Positions 24,845 to 33,266 of a stretch of DNA of 64,000 nt are shown one piece after another. The stretch lies in assembly GCF_025369935.1 (NCBI RefSeq), contig NZ_CP104467.1, forward strand, positions 7,385,001-7,449,000, given 5' to 3'. The translations under genes were made by a program, and so were the position numbers. The notes under the pieces were generated by a model. It ran no database searches. It was not told where the DNA came from and saw only the letters and a program-made list of their open reading frames with translations. The first letter of the stretch is position 1, and each line of letters opens with the position of its first letter. This DNA comes from Paenibacillus andongensis (GTDB lineage Bacteria > Bacillota > Bacilli > Paenibacillales > NBRC-103111).

Positions 24845-25849
24845 TTACACCGTTTCTAAAATAAACACCGCTTTGTTCATTCCGATTATCTTACGATTAT
24901 CGTTCGTAATGTCAGTTGGCGTGAGTTGATACATACGGTCAATTGTCTCTTGGTTACTATAACCAATCTGCTCAAGGATGGATGCCGTAATGAGGGGCCA
25001 CTCGTCCTCAGAACCGTCCATCACTTTAAGCGCGAAACCTAGCTTTTCTTGTTTCAATCCAAAGCAGTACACGCCTTTCGCTCCGCCCTTAGCGACAATA
25101 TTGGAATCCATAAGTAAACTGGAGCAGATTCGGTCTGAACCTGCAATCATTTCATAATGCTCGTTCATTAGAGCGGTTATTCGAATCACGGCTGCTCTAA
25201 TCTCAAGATCTTCAATCACCTCGGGACAGGCAAGCTTCATGAAGGCAGTGGCTAAATGCTTAAGCGGAATAGCAAACACTGGAAAACCGCAACCGTCCGT
25301 ACCTAAGTGGATCTGTTCTCTAGGACATTCGGATAAGTAAGCGAGCGTGTCTACGATCTCAATTTGAGCGGGATGATCAGGTTCAAAGTAGCCTTCCGTC
25401 GGATATCCCATTGTTTTGCACAAAGCAAGAATGCCCAGATGCTTCCCAGAGCAATTATGATATATCGAACGTTTAGGCTTCTGTGCTCGAAGCATGGCTT
25501 CTGAAGCAGGCACACTTAAGGGGTAAGTGGGGTGACAGACAAGCGCTTCCTCTCCCACTCCAATTTTGGTAAGCATGGATTCCAACGCTTCAACATGGAA
25601 GGTCTCTGCACGATGAGACCCAATCATAATCGCCGTTTCCTTATCAGAAAGCCCAAACTTTCTATCCGCTCCATGCCGAATGACAGGAATAGCTTGAAAT
25701 GGTTTTCCGGATGACCTTAAATATGTTAATGATTCTACATCCCCTACTGCGTACTTAACAGCACCCGAGATGGAGACTCCGCAAATATGCCCGCTATGCA
25801 CGCATTCCAACGCACCTCCACGATACTCTTCAACTAATTTTTTATCCAT
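24845..25849 (-). CDS. Asparaginase II-family amidohydrolase
   Basis: 334 residues. It matches the Asparaginase_II family (Rhizobium etli AnsA-like, unrelated to the E. coli enzymes): LRSSGKPFQAIPVI (about 44-57), GSHRAETFHV, HNCSGKHLGIL and GTDGCGFPVFAIPL, in the family order. Expected reaction: L-asparagine to aspartate and ammonia. No signal peptide, so cytoplasmic. It is the first gene after the strong ROK-type promoter/operator and is followed by a sugar importer, which is unusual company for a simple asparagine catabolic enzyme. Confidence 0.88.
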   Translation of the reverse strand: MDKKLVEEYRGGALECVHSGHICGVSISGAVKYAVGDVESLTYLRSSGKPFQAIPVIRHGADRKFGLSDKETAIMIGSHRAETFHVEALESMLTKIGVGEEALVCHPTYPLSVPASEAMLRAQKPKRSIYHNCSGKHLGILALCKTMGYPTEGYFEPDHPAQIEIVDTLAYLSECPREQIHLGTDGCGFPVFAIPLKHLATAFMKLACPEVIEDLEIRAAVIRITALMNEHYEMIAGSDRICSSLLMDSNIVAKGGAKGVYCFGLKQEKLGFALKVMDGSEDEWPLITASILEQIGYSNQETIDRMYQLTPTDITNDNRKIIGMNKAVFILETV

Positions 25850-26301
25850 TTCGTCTTCCCCTCTTTTGCGTTAAATTTCATGGTCTACTATTGTTGCGAG
25901 GCCAATTATTCCATACATGTTATTAATTATCGGAATAAAACAACGGAATAATCATATTACTAGAAGAAATCGATTGATAAGACGGCATTAACCCGGTATT
26001 CATCTTTTATTTATTCCAGTGATGTTAATAATTAAATATTAACAACACACCTATCTGTTGTCAAACATTTTTTAAATTTCTGTTAAGTAAACTAACAGGT
26101 AGCGCTTTCGTAGTAAAGTTTCATAGAATAGGGGAGGATTATAAAATCAACTCATGTTAACTAAGTTGACTCCAATGTTAATAAGAGTAGACCTAGTTTA
26201 CGAAATTGATTTAAATCAACCAGAATTCTTGCTATATTAGAAGTAGAAACCCGGTGTAACCTATTACCACCGTTTCAATTTACTTCAAAGAGGATGAGAA
26301 C
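25850..26301. other. AT-rich intergenic region between divergent transcription units
   Basis: Holds the promoter/operator above, scattered GTTAATA half-sites (for example 26178-26184) and a 14-base perfect palindrome TTGATTTAAATCAA (26207-26220) about 85 bases before the plus-strand gene. No coding potential seen. Confidence 0.6.
26024..26064 (-). promoter_or_regulatory. Promoter and ROK-type operator of the asparaginase-ABC-CutC-ROK operon
   Basis: Minus strand: -35 TTGACA (26064-26059), 17-base spacer, -10 TAATAT (26041-26036). The perfect palindrome GTTAATA-ATTAAA-TATTAAC (26024-26043) covers the -10 and the start point. AT-rich palindromes of this shape are typical of NagC/XylR-type ROK repressors. 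The leader to the asparaginase start is about 180 bases. Confidence 0.75.
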
Positions 26302-27285
26302 ATGCGGTGGATTCCCTTTATTGCATCCCTACCAATCATTTTCCTGCTAGGGGCTGACTCCCCTTCAGAAACCCGCAGTCCAGATATAGAATTACTGCAA
26401 TTCCGATCGCAAATTACTTCAAACATGGAGCCAATTAACGCTTCTCTTCAGGGTGCAGACCAATTTGAGGTCGCTTGGAGATTGCAGGACTCTTCTCCTC
26501 AAAAGCTATTTATCACTAATGACAGCACGGCCTATTACCAGTCCGATAGTCAGTGGAAATCTGTCCTTCCAAGCGGAGAACGGCTGCCGGTTAAGCAAAG
26601 CGCTAAGCTTCCCGAGGCCGCGAAACCGCTGATTTCGCTAAATTTGAAAGCAACCGAGCGCAGCTTGACCTTGCTCGAAGATCAGAAAGAACTCTGGACC
26701 TACTCCCTTCCTGAGACCAATCAGATTCGTCCAAGCTCTCTCCAATATGATGCTGCCGAGCATATCTATTTTCAGGATAACACCGGCAGTTGGTATTCGC
26801 TTGACCGTAACGGCAAAGAGCGCTACAAGCTGCTTCTGCAAGCTCAAGATAACCAGCTGGTGTGCAAGGCTGCACCTTCAGGAGACGCTTTTTGCACGTC
26901 ACCAAGCCTCGGCATTCTTGCCGTTCGCGAAAAAATAAACGCCCCTCGCCTCATCATAGATGGCAAGGAGCGCTTTTTTCCACAACGTCCTGAAATTATT
27001 AACGATCGCACATTCGTTCCTCTTCGTTCTATCTTCGAGGCTATGAATGCAAAGGTAGTCTGGAATCAGGATACTCAAACTGTTACTGCCGTAAAAGGAA
27101 GTCGAACAATCAGCCTAACACTGGATAGTGAGAAGGCACTGCTAAACGGCAAGAAGATTCAACTGGATGCTCCTCCGGTCCTCTATCAGGGAAGCACGTA
27201 CGTACCGCTGCGCTTCGTTGGAGAAGCGCTTGGTGCGACCGTGATCTGGGAGAATGCGACTCGGACCATCCAGATTATCAACTAA
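26302..27285 (+). CDS. Secreted stalk-domain (copper amine oxidase N-like) protein
   Basis: 327 residues. The N-terminus (FIASLPIIFLLGADS) looks like a short signal peptide. Residues about 210-327 form a copper-amine-oxidase-like stalk domain, two copies of the PLRxxxEAxxAxVxW pattern: FVPLRSIFEAMNAKVVWNQ and YVPLRFVGEALGATVIWEN. The middle part (about 25-205) has beta-propeller-like character but no motif I recognise. Such proteins are abundant in Paenibacillus cell envelopes; the function is unknown. Between the ROK operon and the Pel locus, convergent with the latter. Confidence 0.8.
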   Translation: MRWIPFIASLPIIFLLGADSPSETRSPDIELLQFRSQITSNMEPINASLQGADQFEVAWRLQDSSPQKLFITNDSTAYYQSDSQWKSVLPSGERLPVKQSAKLPEAAKPLISLNLKATERSLTLLEDQKELWTYSLPETNQIRPSSLQYDAAEHIYFQDNTGSWYSLDRNGKERYKLLLQAQDNQLVCKAAPSGDAFCTSPSLGILAVREKINAPRLIIDGKERFFPQRPEIINDRTFVPLRSIFEAMNAKVVWNQDTQTVTAVKGSRTISLTLDSEKALLNGKKIQLDAPPVLYQGSTYVPLRFVGEALGATVIWENATRTIQIIN

Positions 27286-27307
27286 GCGAGGCAGCGGCCT
27301 TATAAAG

Positions 27308-27988
27308 TTATTGTGCATAGTCTCCTGTGTAGTTAATAAGAGACACATCCTGCACCCCTTCAATTCTAGAGAGCTCATTCACAAAAGCCGTATTATCATC
27401 CCGCAGACGCATCTCTAGAGTCAACTCCGTGAAGTTTTTACGGACCGTTTTCGATTTCACTTGATAATTCATTTGTCTTAACCTTGTGCGCAGCTCTCCT
27501 ATGGATTCGTCTGTATGACGTATAATCAATAGGTAGGGCTGTTCTCTTATTTTACGCCTGGACAGGAACAGAAGAGCTGCCCCCACAGCGACAGAGCCTA
27601 GCAGCGAAACCGGGTAGAGCTTTGCACCAGTTGCAATACCCACCGAAATCGCCCAGAACATGTAGACGATATCTAGCGGATCTTTCACCGCAGTTCGGAA
27701 CCTTACAATACTGAGTGCTCCGACCATACCGAGCGATAATACAATGTTCGTGCTGATGGTCATAATAATAAGAGTCGTAATCATACTCATCAGCACAAAA
27801 GTAACGTTGTAGTTGTAACTGTAGACAACACCACGGAACGTTTTACGATAAATATAATAAATGAACATGCCAATTCCAAATGAAACGGCAAGCCCTAGCA
27901 ATATATCGATGTATGAAATATTGCGGAATGCCTCCAAATGAATAATGCTTTTTTTGACGACATCCTGAAAATTGAGCGAATCCCCCAT
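27308..27988 (-). CDS. DUF4956 membrane protein, last gene of the Pel locus
   Basis: 226 residues, four or so transmembrane helices (about 27-45, 57-80, 83-100, 105-150) followed by a soluble C-terminal domain with an ACT-like beta-alpha pattern (IREQPYLLIIRHTDESIGELRTRLRQM ... ELTLEMRLRDDNTAFVNELSRIEGVQDVSLINY). SIVRFRTAVKDPLDIVYMFWAISVGIATGA is the conserved DUF4956 core. Begins 27 bases after the VTC gene. DUF4956, VTC-domain and CotH proteins are commonly neighbours in bacterial genomes; their joint function is not established. Confidence 0.85.
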   Translation of the reverse strand: MGDSLNFQDVVKKSIIHLEAFRNISYIDILLGLAVSFGIGMFIYYIYRKTFRGVVYSYNYNVTFVLMSMITTLIIMTISTNIVLSLGMVGALSIVRFRTAVKDPLDIVYMFWAISVGIATGAKLYPVSLLGSVAVGAALLFLSRRKIREQPYLLIIRHTDESIGELRTRLRQMNYQVKSKTVRKNFTELTLEMRLRDDNTAFVNELSRIEGVQDVSLINYTGDYAQ

Positions 27989-28015
27989 TGTGTCTCCCCC
28001 TTTCCCATCGAACTG

Positions 28016-28729
28016 TTATGGTCTAAAATGCCGATAGCCTACCTCACGGCAGATGACGTACTTGGAAATACTGGAACGGTTATGCGTATCCGGACGGACT
28101 ATGAGTCGAATCGCTTCTGGAAGAAAGTCGTTGTACTTAATCTCCATGATAGTCTTAGTTGAATCGAGTGCTTCCGACACGGCCAAATTCGGATCAAATA
28201 AATCATTTGTATTAATGCCTGCCGATAACATTTTATCAAATGTGATGCGGACATCGCCTAACTCATACACATAGGCCTCACGCACATAATCCACAATGAC
28301 TGCTGGCTGGTACCCGCCTTGCAGAGATGTGTAGAAATCCTTAAGCAGCGGAACGTTATACTCTAACAAAAACGATACATCCCCCATTAATATCCGATCA
28401 TACTCTTCTCTGCTCAGCTGAGCGGCTTCTTTGCTCACATAATCCCCGTATTTGCTTTTTCTCTCCAGCTTGATCGTCCGATCACTGCCATTATAAATGC
28501 GAATGCGAAATTTTTGCCGATCGAAGATGCCGTTCACTTTATCATAAAGCGAATGATTATGGGGCCCGTCGAAGTACAAGCTGCGGATGCCATACCCATC
28601 CTTGTCATCGGAATTGCCATCCAACTGAAGCATCGCAGAAAGCCGCTGCCGCAGCGTAACATATTCGTAAGGGTGAATATAATATTTCAGCTCGTGCCGC
28701 AGTTTTTTTCCGAGAAATTCCACCTTCAC
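28016..28729 (-). CDS. VTC-domain polyphosphate polymerase-like protein
   Basis: 237 residues covering a VTC (CYTH-like triphosphate tunnel) domain: RHELKYYI, IRSLYFDG, KFRIRIYNG, IKLERKSK (basic tunnel residues), PAVIVDYVREAYVY, IMEIKYNDFLP and SSISKYVICRE are the family's strands in order. In yeast the VTC4 domain makes polyphosphate from ATP; bacterial homologues next to CotH are mostly uncharacterised. Starts at GTG, overlapping the PelG-CotH stop in a GTGA junction, so translation is coupled. Cytoplasmic: no signal or membrane segment. Confidence 0.88.
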   Translation of the reverse strand: MKVEFLGKKLRHELKYYIHPYEYVTLRQRLSAMLQLDGNSDDKDGYGIRSLYFDGPHNHSLYDKVNGIFDRQKFRIRIYNGSDRTIKLERKSKYGDYVSKEAAQLSREEYDRILMGDVSFLLEYNVPLLKDFYTSLQGGYQPAVIVDYVREAYVYELGDVRITFDKMLSAGINTNDLFDPNLAVSEALDSTKTIMEIKYNDFLPEAIRLIVRPDTHNRSSISKYVICREVGYRHFRP

Positions 28730-31700
28730 TCCACCTTTATAGCCTTGATACCGTAGTATGGTTTATCATCCGACTCGTACACATCAAAAGCGATTTGCTG
28801 ATGTCCTTTCCCATCATGAACGATAACCTTCCAGTAATATTCTCCTGGTTTCAGATTATCTAGCTGAAGGCTGGTTTCCTTCATTTTTTGTCGTTGGTCT
28901 ACAATCTGTGTAAATGAGGGGTCTTTTGCAAGTGTCCAATCGTATGTCAGATCGTCCCCTTGCAAATCAAAGGACGGGTCCCATTCAAATCGATATTTAC
29001 CATTCTCACGAGTTAAATCTCCCAAGTAAAAAGGCTTCGGCTTCTCCACATCCTCTTTAAAACGCTCAAGGGAACGAAGCGGAACTCCCGCAATCCTTTT
29101 ATACTCATCATCCAACTTGTTCAGTTGAATCGGCAGGAAGTTAATATCCGGCGCCTTGGACATGAACGGCTCAATAACTCCACGATAAGTTTGCAAGCGC
29201 TTAGCCACAGTATCATTGTTGATAGATGCATAAAGCTCATCGATTTTATCTTTTAGCAATTGGACATTCTTTTCACTTCGGAAAAACCGGTTGTCAATCA
29301 CACTTTGCCAATAATTGCTGATTCCTTCATTACTCGGACCTATGGTTCCCAAACCGCGTTGAAGCTCCCATCCACCGTCATAGTCCCAAGGGAGGAAGTA
29401 CCATTTTTTCGAATTCAAAGGTGAGTATAGATAAAAATTTTGAGCGTCTGTATCCATGTTGTCCATCAGGATATTTGATGCAAGGAACGTTAAGTAATTG
29501 TCCAGATCAAAATGTTTGGCAACCACCTCGTCAATAGGCATCGTCAAATTGTTCACATCATCGAGCATGGCCAGAAGTTTATCATGATCCTCGTATCCGT
29601 CAATTTCCAAATGCTTCTCAAATGCCGCTTTATCGTACGTAGGGTCAGACATCGACTTGAGTTCATTCGGATAGCGGAAAAATTCAAACATTACTGCTTT
29701 ATACAATTGTCCGTTCGGGTCCAGCCAGTGACTTTTCAAAAACTTTTCGTTTGGCTGTTCAACATGGGTAAACAAACCATTATCCTCAAAAGTTTTTCCC
29801 GCCCCGTTTCCTTCTGATAAATCCTTGACGTAAAGATGAACGAATTGGGTCCTAAGGCTTGTAAAATTGGGAAGCGTCTCAAAAATATCAAAGCTTAATT
29901 TATTGCGAATTCTGGCGTAATCGTAAATGTGTTTATTCAGGTTCAACGTCCGCTGGTCATGCCACAATCCGGCTTGATCTTCCAAGCGGATTTTATAGGA
30001 GCGTTGTGCTGCATAACGAGCCGTATTCCCACGCAAACTGACTTTCCCATTGCTTTCTACAGCCCCGAATCCGAACATGCCAGATTTAGGACCACTTCCA
30101 TCAGGTGCACCTTCTTGGATGATGACTTTTAGATTCCCCTCATCCATTCGGCTGCTGATCCGGTTCATCGCATACCAGGTGAGCGGATTCTCTTTACCGC
30201 TTTTATCCGGTAGTATCGTTAAGTACATCGTATCTACGGAAGTATCATTGTCCTGCTCGTAGATGCGCTTATCCTCTACCAGCTTACCATTGGACGCAAT
30301 CGGAGCTGCAACAGGCGGCGCGGCCTGTACTGCCGATGTTGATTCCTTCGTCTTGTCATCAGAGCAGGCAGTTAGAAAAACTGCAGCGATTACCATTAGC
30401 ATTGTAACGGCTGTGGATTTGCCCCTGAGTCGCCTCCAAAAAGGAACCTTCTTTTGAACCGTAATAGGTTGTGCACAAAATGTATAGTAATCAATATTTC
30501 TTACATACATGATAAGACGGGTTAACGCACACACCAGCGTGACGAAGGCTGCTATGAAAATGCCAAAACCATGATATTCAGCATTCATAGACCAGTATGT
30601 GAATCCTGCATTTAATACAACGAATAAACTGCTTACAGCAAGAACACCTCTCCGATCGTCAAAATACAGCATGATGAGCATAATGATAAAGGCCATGATG
30701 AACACGAAGTAACCCAAAACGAGAATGTTGAACGTATATATCTGTGCCATTGAAAACCCGAGCATGGGCAGCAGCTTAATGCCCAATGCAAGGAACACGA
30801 CGGTAAACAACAGCTGCACCTCCATCATAAAGCTGACCTCCTGCATCAAAGTTCGCTGCATATCCCATTTGGCACGTGTAATCTCAAGCAGTGTGCCTCC
30901 ATTCAAGATTTTATCATAGTAACCGCGGAATTTGTCATAAAAAGTCGTTTCTACAGAAACAACAAAAGTAACAAGTGTTGGGATTACCGTCAAATATGCG
31001 TAAAAGACTGGCAAATCGTAGAACGGAGAAATGATATAACGCCCTGCAATGATTTCGTTATAAGGACCAAACCAATAGACGAAGCTGTGCACGTACACGC
31101 CTGAATAAAAAAATGTGCCGATAAAAAACAAAGAGGGATATTTACGGAAATAGGCGAAAAAGTCAAAATAAACACGGCTGGATTTCTTTGGGAACTTTTG
31201 TTCAAAATGATAGGCTGTCAGCAGCACGATGAGCATAAAACCGATATCCATCATCGTAAGTACAGCAGTGGCACTTTTATATGGGGTATACTTCAGAAGC
31301 AGCCAGGAGCCAGCTATGGCAATGACAACACCGAAACAAAAGTTGCGCACGATTCTTTTGTAATCCTTAAGCGCAGATAAATGTACCGACTGCAGCCAGA
31401 TAATAATCAATTCAGAAAAGAACAGATAAGCGGCGGCTTTATAACCAATTCCGGCGGATACTTTTCGGAGAAATAACCACGCAACTAGCGATCCTACTGG
31501 CAATGCAGCTGCAATCGCTCCGTAATAGGAGGAAAGCAAGTGCTCGAATTTTTTTAGATAGATCATATCTGAGATATAGCGGGTGACAATCATGGATAAC
31601 CCCCCGGTAATCAGAACGGAGAAAATAAAGCAATAGACGACGGTCGCGAGGAAAAGCTGGCGCTCCAAGTAAGGGGAGCCTGCCGAGATCATGAACCTCT

Positions 31701-31836
31701 GCATAAAAACAATGGTGCCCATGCACAAAATCATTGGTCCCACTGTCGTCATCGATGAATAGGCGTACGCTCTGAAACTGCTTAACAGCCCTTGCTGGCC
31801 AAACAGCCTCCTTAGTTCGAATCCTATACCCGCCAT
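28726..31836 (-). CDS. pelG: PelG-CotH fusion: Pel polysaccharide exporter joined to a CotH-kinase-like domain
   Basis: 1036 residues in one uninterrupted frame. Residues 1-462 are PelG (N-terminal MAGIGFELRRLF is diagnostic): a Wzx/MATE-like protein of about 12 helices. A basic linker (QKKVPFWRRLRGK, about 465-477) leads to one more hydrophobic helix ending in lipobox LTAC (C491), then a low-complexity linker, a CotH-like domain (about 535-890: RSYKIRL, LNLNKHIYDYARIRNKLSFDIF, MDNMDTDAQNFYLY with D792/N793 and PWDYD 816-820) and a C-terminal fibronectin-III-like domain (about 930-1036). Positive-inside reasoning puts the CotH part outside. No start codon follows the GGAGG that lies in the linker. 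Overlaps pelF by 13 bases. Confidence 0.9.
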   Translation of the reverse strand: MAGIGFELRRLFGQQGLLSSFRAYAYSSMTTVGPMILCMGTIVFMQRFMISAGSPYLERQLFLATVVYCFIFSVLITGGLSMIVTRYISDMIYLKKFEHLLSSYYGAIAAALPVGSLVAWLFLRKVSAGIGYKAAAYLFFSELIIIWLQSVHLSALKDYKRIVRNFCFGVVIAIAGSWLLLKYTPYKSATAVLTMMDIGFMLIVLLTAYHFEQKFPKKSSRVYFDFFAYFRKYPSLFFIGTFFYSGVYVHSFVYWFGPYNEIIAGRYIISPFYDLPVFYAYLTVIPTLVTFVVSVETTFYDKFRGYYDKILNGGTLLEITRAKWDMQRTLMQEVSFMMEVQLLFTVVFLALGIKLLPMLGFSMAQIYTFNILVLGYFVFIMAFIIMLIMLYFDDRRGVLAVSSLFVVLNAGFTYWSMNAEYHGFGIFIAAFVTLVCALTRLIMYVRNIDYYTFCAQPITVQKKVPFWRRLRGKSTAVTMLMVIAAVFLTACSDDKTKESTSAVQAAPPVAAPIASNGKLVEDKRIYEQDNDTSVDTMYLTILPDKSGKENPLTWYAMNRISSRMDEGNLKVIIQEGAPDGSGPKSGMFGFGAVESNGKVSLRGNTARYAAQRSYKIRLEDQAGLWHDQRTLNLNKHIYDYARIRNKLSFDIFETLPNFTSLRTQFVHLYVKDLSEGNGAGKTFEDNGLFTHVEQPNEKFLKSHWLDPNGQLYKAVMFEFFRYPNELKSMSDPTYDKAAFEKHLEIDGYEDHDKLLAMLDDVNNLTMPIDEVVAKHFDLDNYLTFLASNILMDNMDTDAQNFYLYSPLNSKKWYFLPWDYDGGWELQRGLGTIGPSNEGISNYWQSVIDNRFFRSEKNVQLLKDKIDELYASINNDTVAKRLQTYRGVIEPFMSKAPDINFLPIQLNKLDDEYKRIAGVPLRSLERFKEDVEKPKPFYLGDLTRENGKYRFEWDPSFDLQGDDLTYDWTLAKDPSFTQIVDQRQKMKETSLQLDNLKPGEYYWKVIVHDGKGHQQIAFDVYESDDKPYYGIKAIKVE

Positions 31837-33266
31837 GTATTCACCTCCTTATATGATCCATACAGGCTTTGATAGCTTTCAATAAACTGCTTCCTTGTAT
31901 AATATTTTCCAGCCCGCTCCAGACCATTTCTCCCCATTTCTTCACGCAGCTTTTTATTCTTGCAAAGCTTGATAAGGGCTGTAGCCATCTGGTCGTAATG
32001 CATCACGGGAACAATCAACCCCGCTGGGCCAATGCCGTCATCCATCCCTTGAAGCAGCTCACGGCAGCTGCCCACATCCGTAGCGACAAAGGGCTTGGAG
32101 CTAGCCATTCCTTCCAGAATTGCGAGTGGCATTCCTTCACTTACACTTGAAAGCACCATGACATCCATTCGACCTAAATATTCCTTAATCCGCACTTCAC
32201 CCGTGAAAATAATTCCTTCCACTTGCAGCGTCTCTACAAGCTGCTGACACTCTGTCAGGTATTCCTCATCCTCTTCGGATGGTCCCATGATATATAGTTC
32301 AGCATGCGGTACATCCCGCTTTACAAGCGCAAAGCTTTGAATCATTGTCTTGATATCTTTGATCGGTACGACGCGCACGATTGCGCCAATACGCACGATA
32401 GAATCGTCCGGTTGTTTCTCTTGTATAACTTCTTCATAGTCTGCAAGATTGACCCCGTTAGGGATAATTTTAATTTTATCCGGGCTGCAGCCTAGCTCAA
32501 TTTCAATCTCACGATTTCGGTTAAATAAGGTAATAACCTCATTCGCACTTTCATAAGAGCATTCCGACAAGCGATAGAAGTAATCAATCCATAGATCTTT
32601 AAAATACCCTTTTACCCAACCCGCCTTAATAATCTCCTCTTCGCGCTCGCGTGAGTAAATCCCATGCTCGGTCAACAGATAGGGTTTATTGTAAAGATGC
32701 TTGCCGAGTGCGCCTATTACACCCGCATAACCCGTGGAGACACTGTGATAGAGATCGGCTTTCGGAATATCATGACGAATGGATAAGAACAACGGAAGCA
32801 CCATTGAGCGTACAGTCCAGAACATTTCCGTAAAGGGGATTTGGGGATACCGCTCCTTACACAGCTCCACCAACAAATCAAAATAATCCTTGCTCATGAG
32901 AAAATCAGCAGCTACACGAAACTGCTTCGTACGCAGCAGATTGAAAATGCCACCCCAGTCCATGTGACCGGCCCCCCCAAGCAAGGCACGAAACGACTCC
33001 TGCTCGCTTGCCGTCAACCGGAAACGATGACCCCATTCTCCCTCTTCCCGCATGTAGGCATCCAAAAATATTTCCTTCACCTCTACGACATTGGACGGCA
33101 GCTTATATTTAAATTGCCCTCGCTGCTTCTCGAAGGCGCCGATGGTGAATATCACAAATTCGTGCTCCGGTATATTCGTAATCAGGGAATGAATCCAACT
33201 CGAGACTCCCCCCGTCACGTAAGGATAGGAGCCCTCAGCGATAATACAGATACGCATACTCTTCAT
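31824..33266 (-). CDS. pelF: Pel polysaccharide glycosyltransferase PelF
   Basis: 480-residue cytoplasmic GT4-family glycosyltransferase (GT-B fold) expected to polymerise the Pel chain from UDP-activated amino sugar. PelF hallmarks: ICIIAEGSYPYVTGGVSSWIHSLI (5-28), the acceptor-side LYHSVSTGYAGVIG, ERxR-type KIKIIPNGVNLADY and the nucleotide-binding EGMPLAILEGMASSKPFVATDVGSCREL with the E-x7-E motif. It overlaps the upstream pelA-like stop in an ATGA junction and the downstream pelG start by 13 bases. An internal ATG at 33257 is an alternative start. Confidence 0.93.
   Translation of the reverse strand: MKSMRICIIAEGSYPYVTGGVSSWIHSLITNIPEHEFVIFTIGAFEKQRGQFKYKLPSNVVEVKEIFLDAYMREEGEWGHRFRLTASEQESFRALLGGAGHMDWGGIFNLLRTKQFRVAADFLMSKDYFDLLVELCKERYPQIPFTEMFWTVRSMVLPLFLSIRHDIPKADLYHSVSTGYAGVIGALGKHLYNKPYLLTEHGIYSREREEEIIKAGWVKGYFKDLWIDYFYRLSECSYESANEVITLFNRNREIEIELGCSPDKIKIIPNGVNLADYEEVIQEKQPDDSIVRIGAIVRVVPIKDIKTMIQSFALVKRDVPHAELYIMGPSEEDEEYLTECQQLVETLQVEGIIFTGEVRIKEYLGRMDVMVLSSVSEGMPLAILEGMASSKPFVATDVGSCRELLQGMDDGIGPAGLIVPVMHYDQMATALIKLCKNKKLREEMGRNGLERAGKYYTRKQFIESYQSLYGSYKEVNTWRV

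Noticed and set aside
30420..30480. Separate cotH gene starting inside the PelG-CotH frame
   Set aside because: A GGAGG element exists in the linker, but no ATG, GTG or TTG lies at usable distance after it; the frame is continuous.
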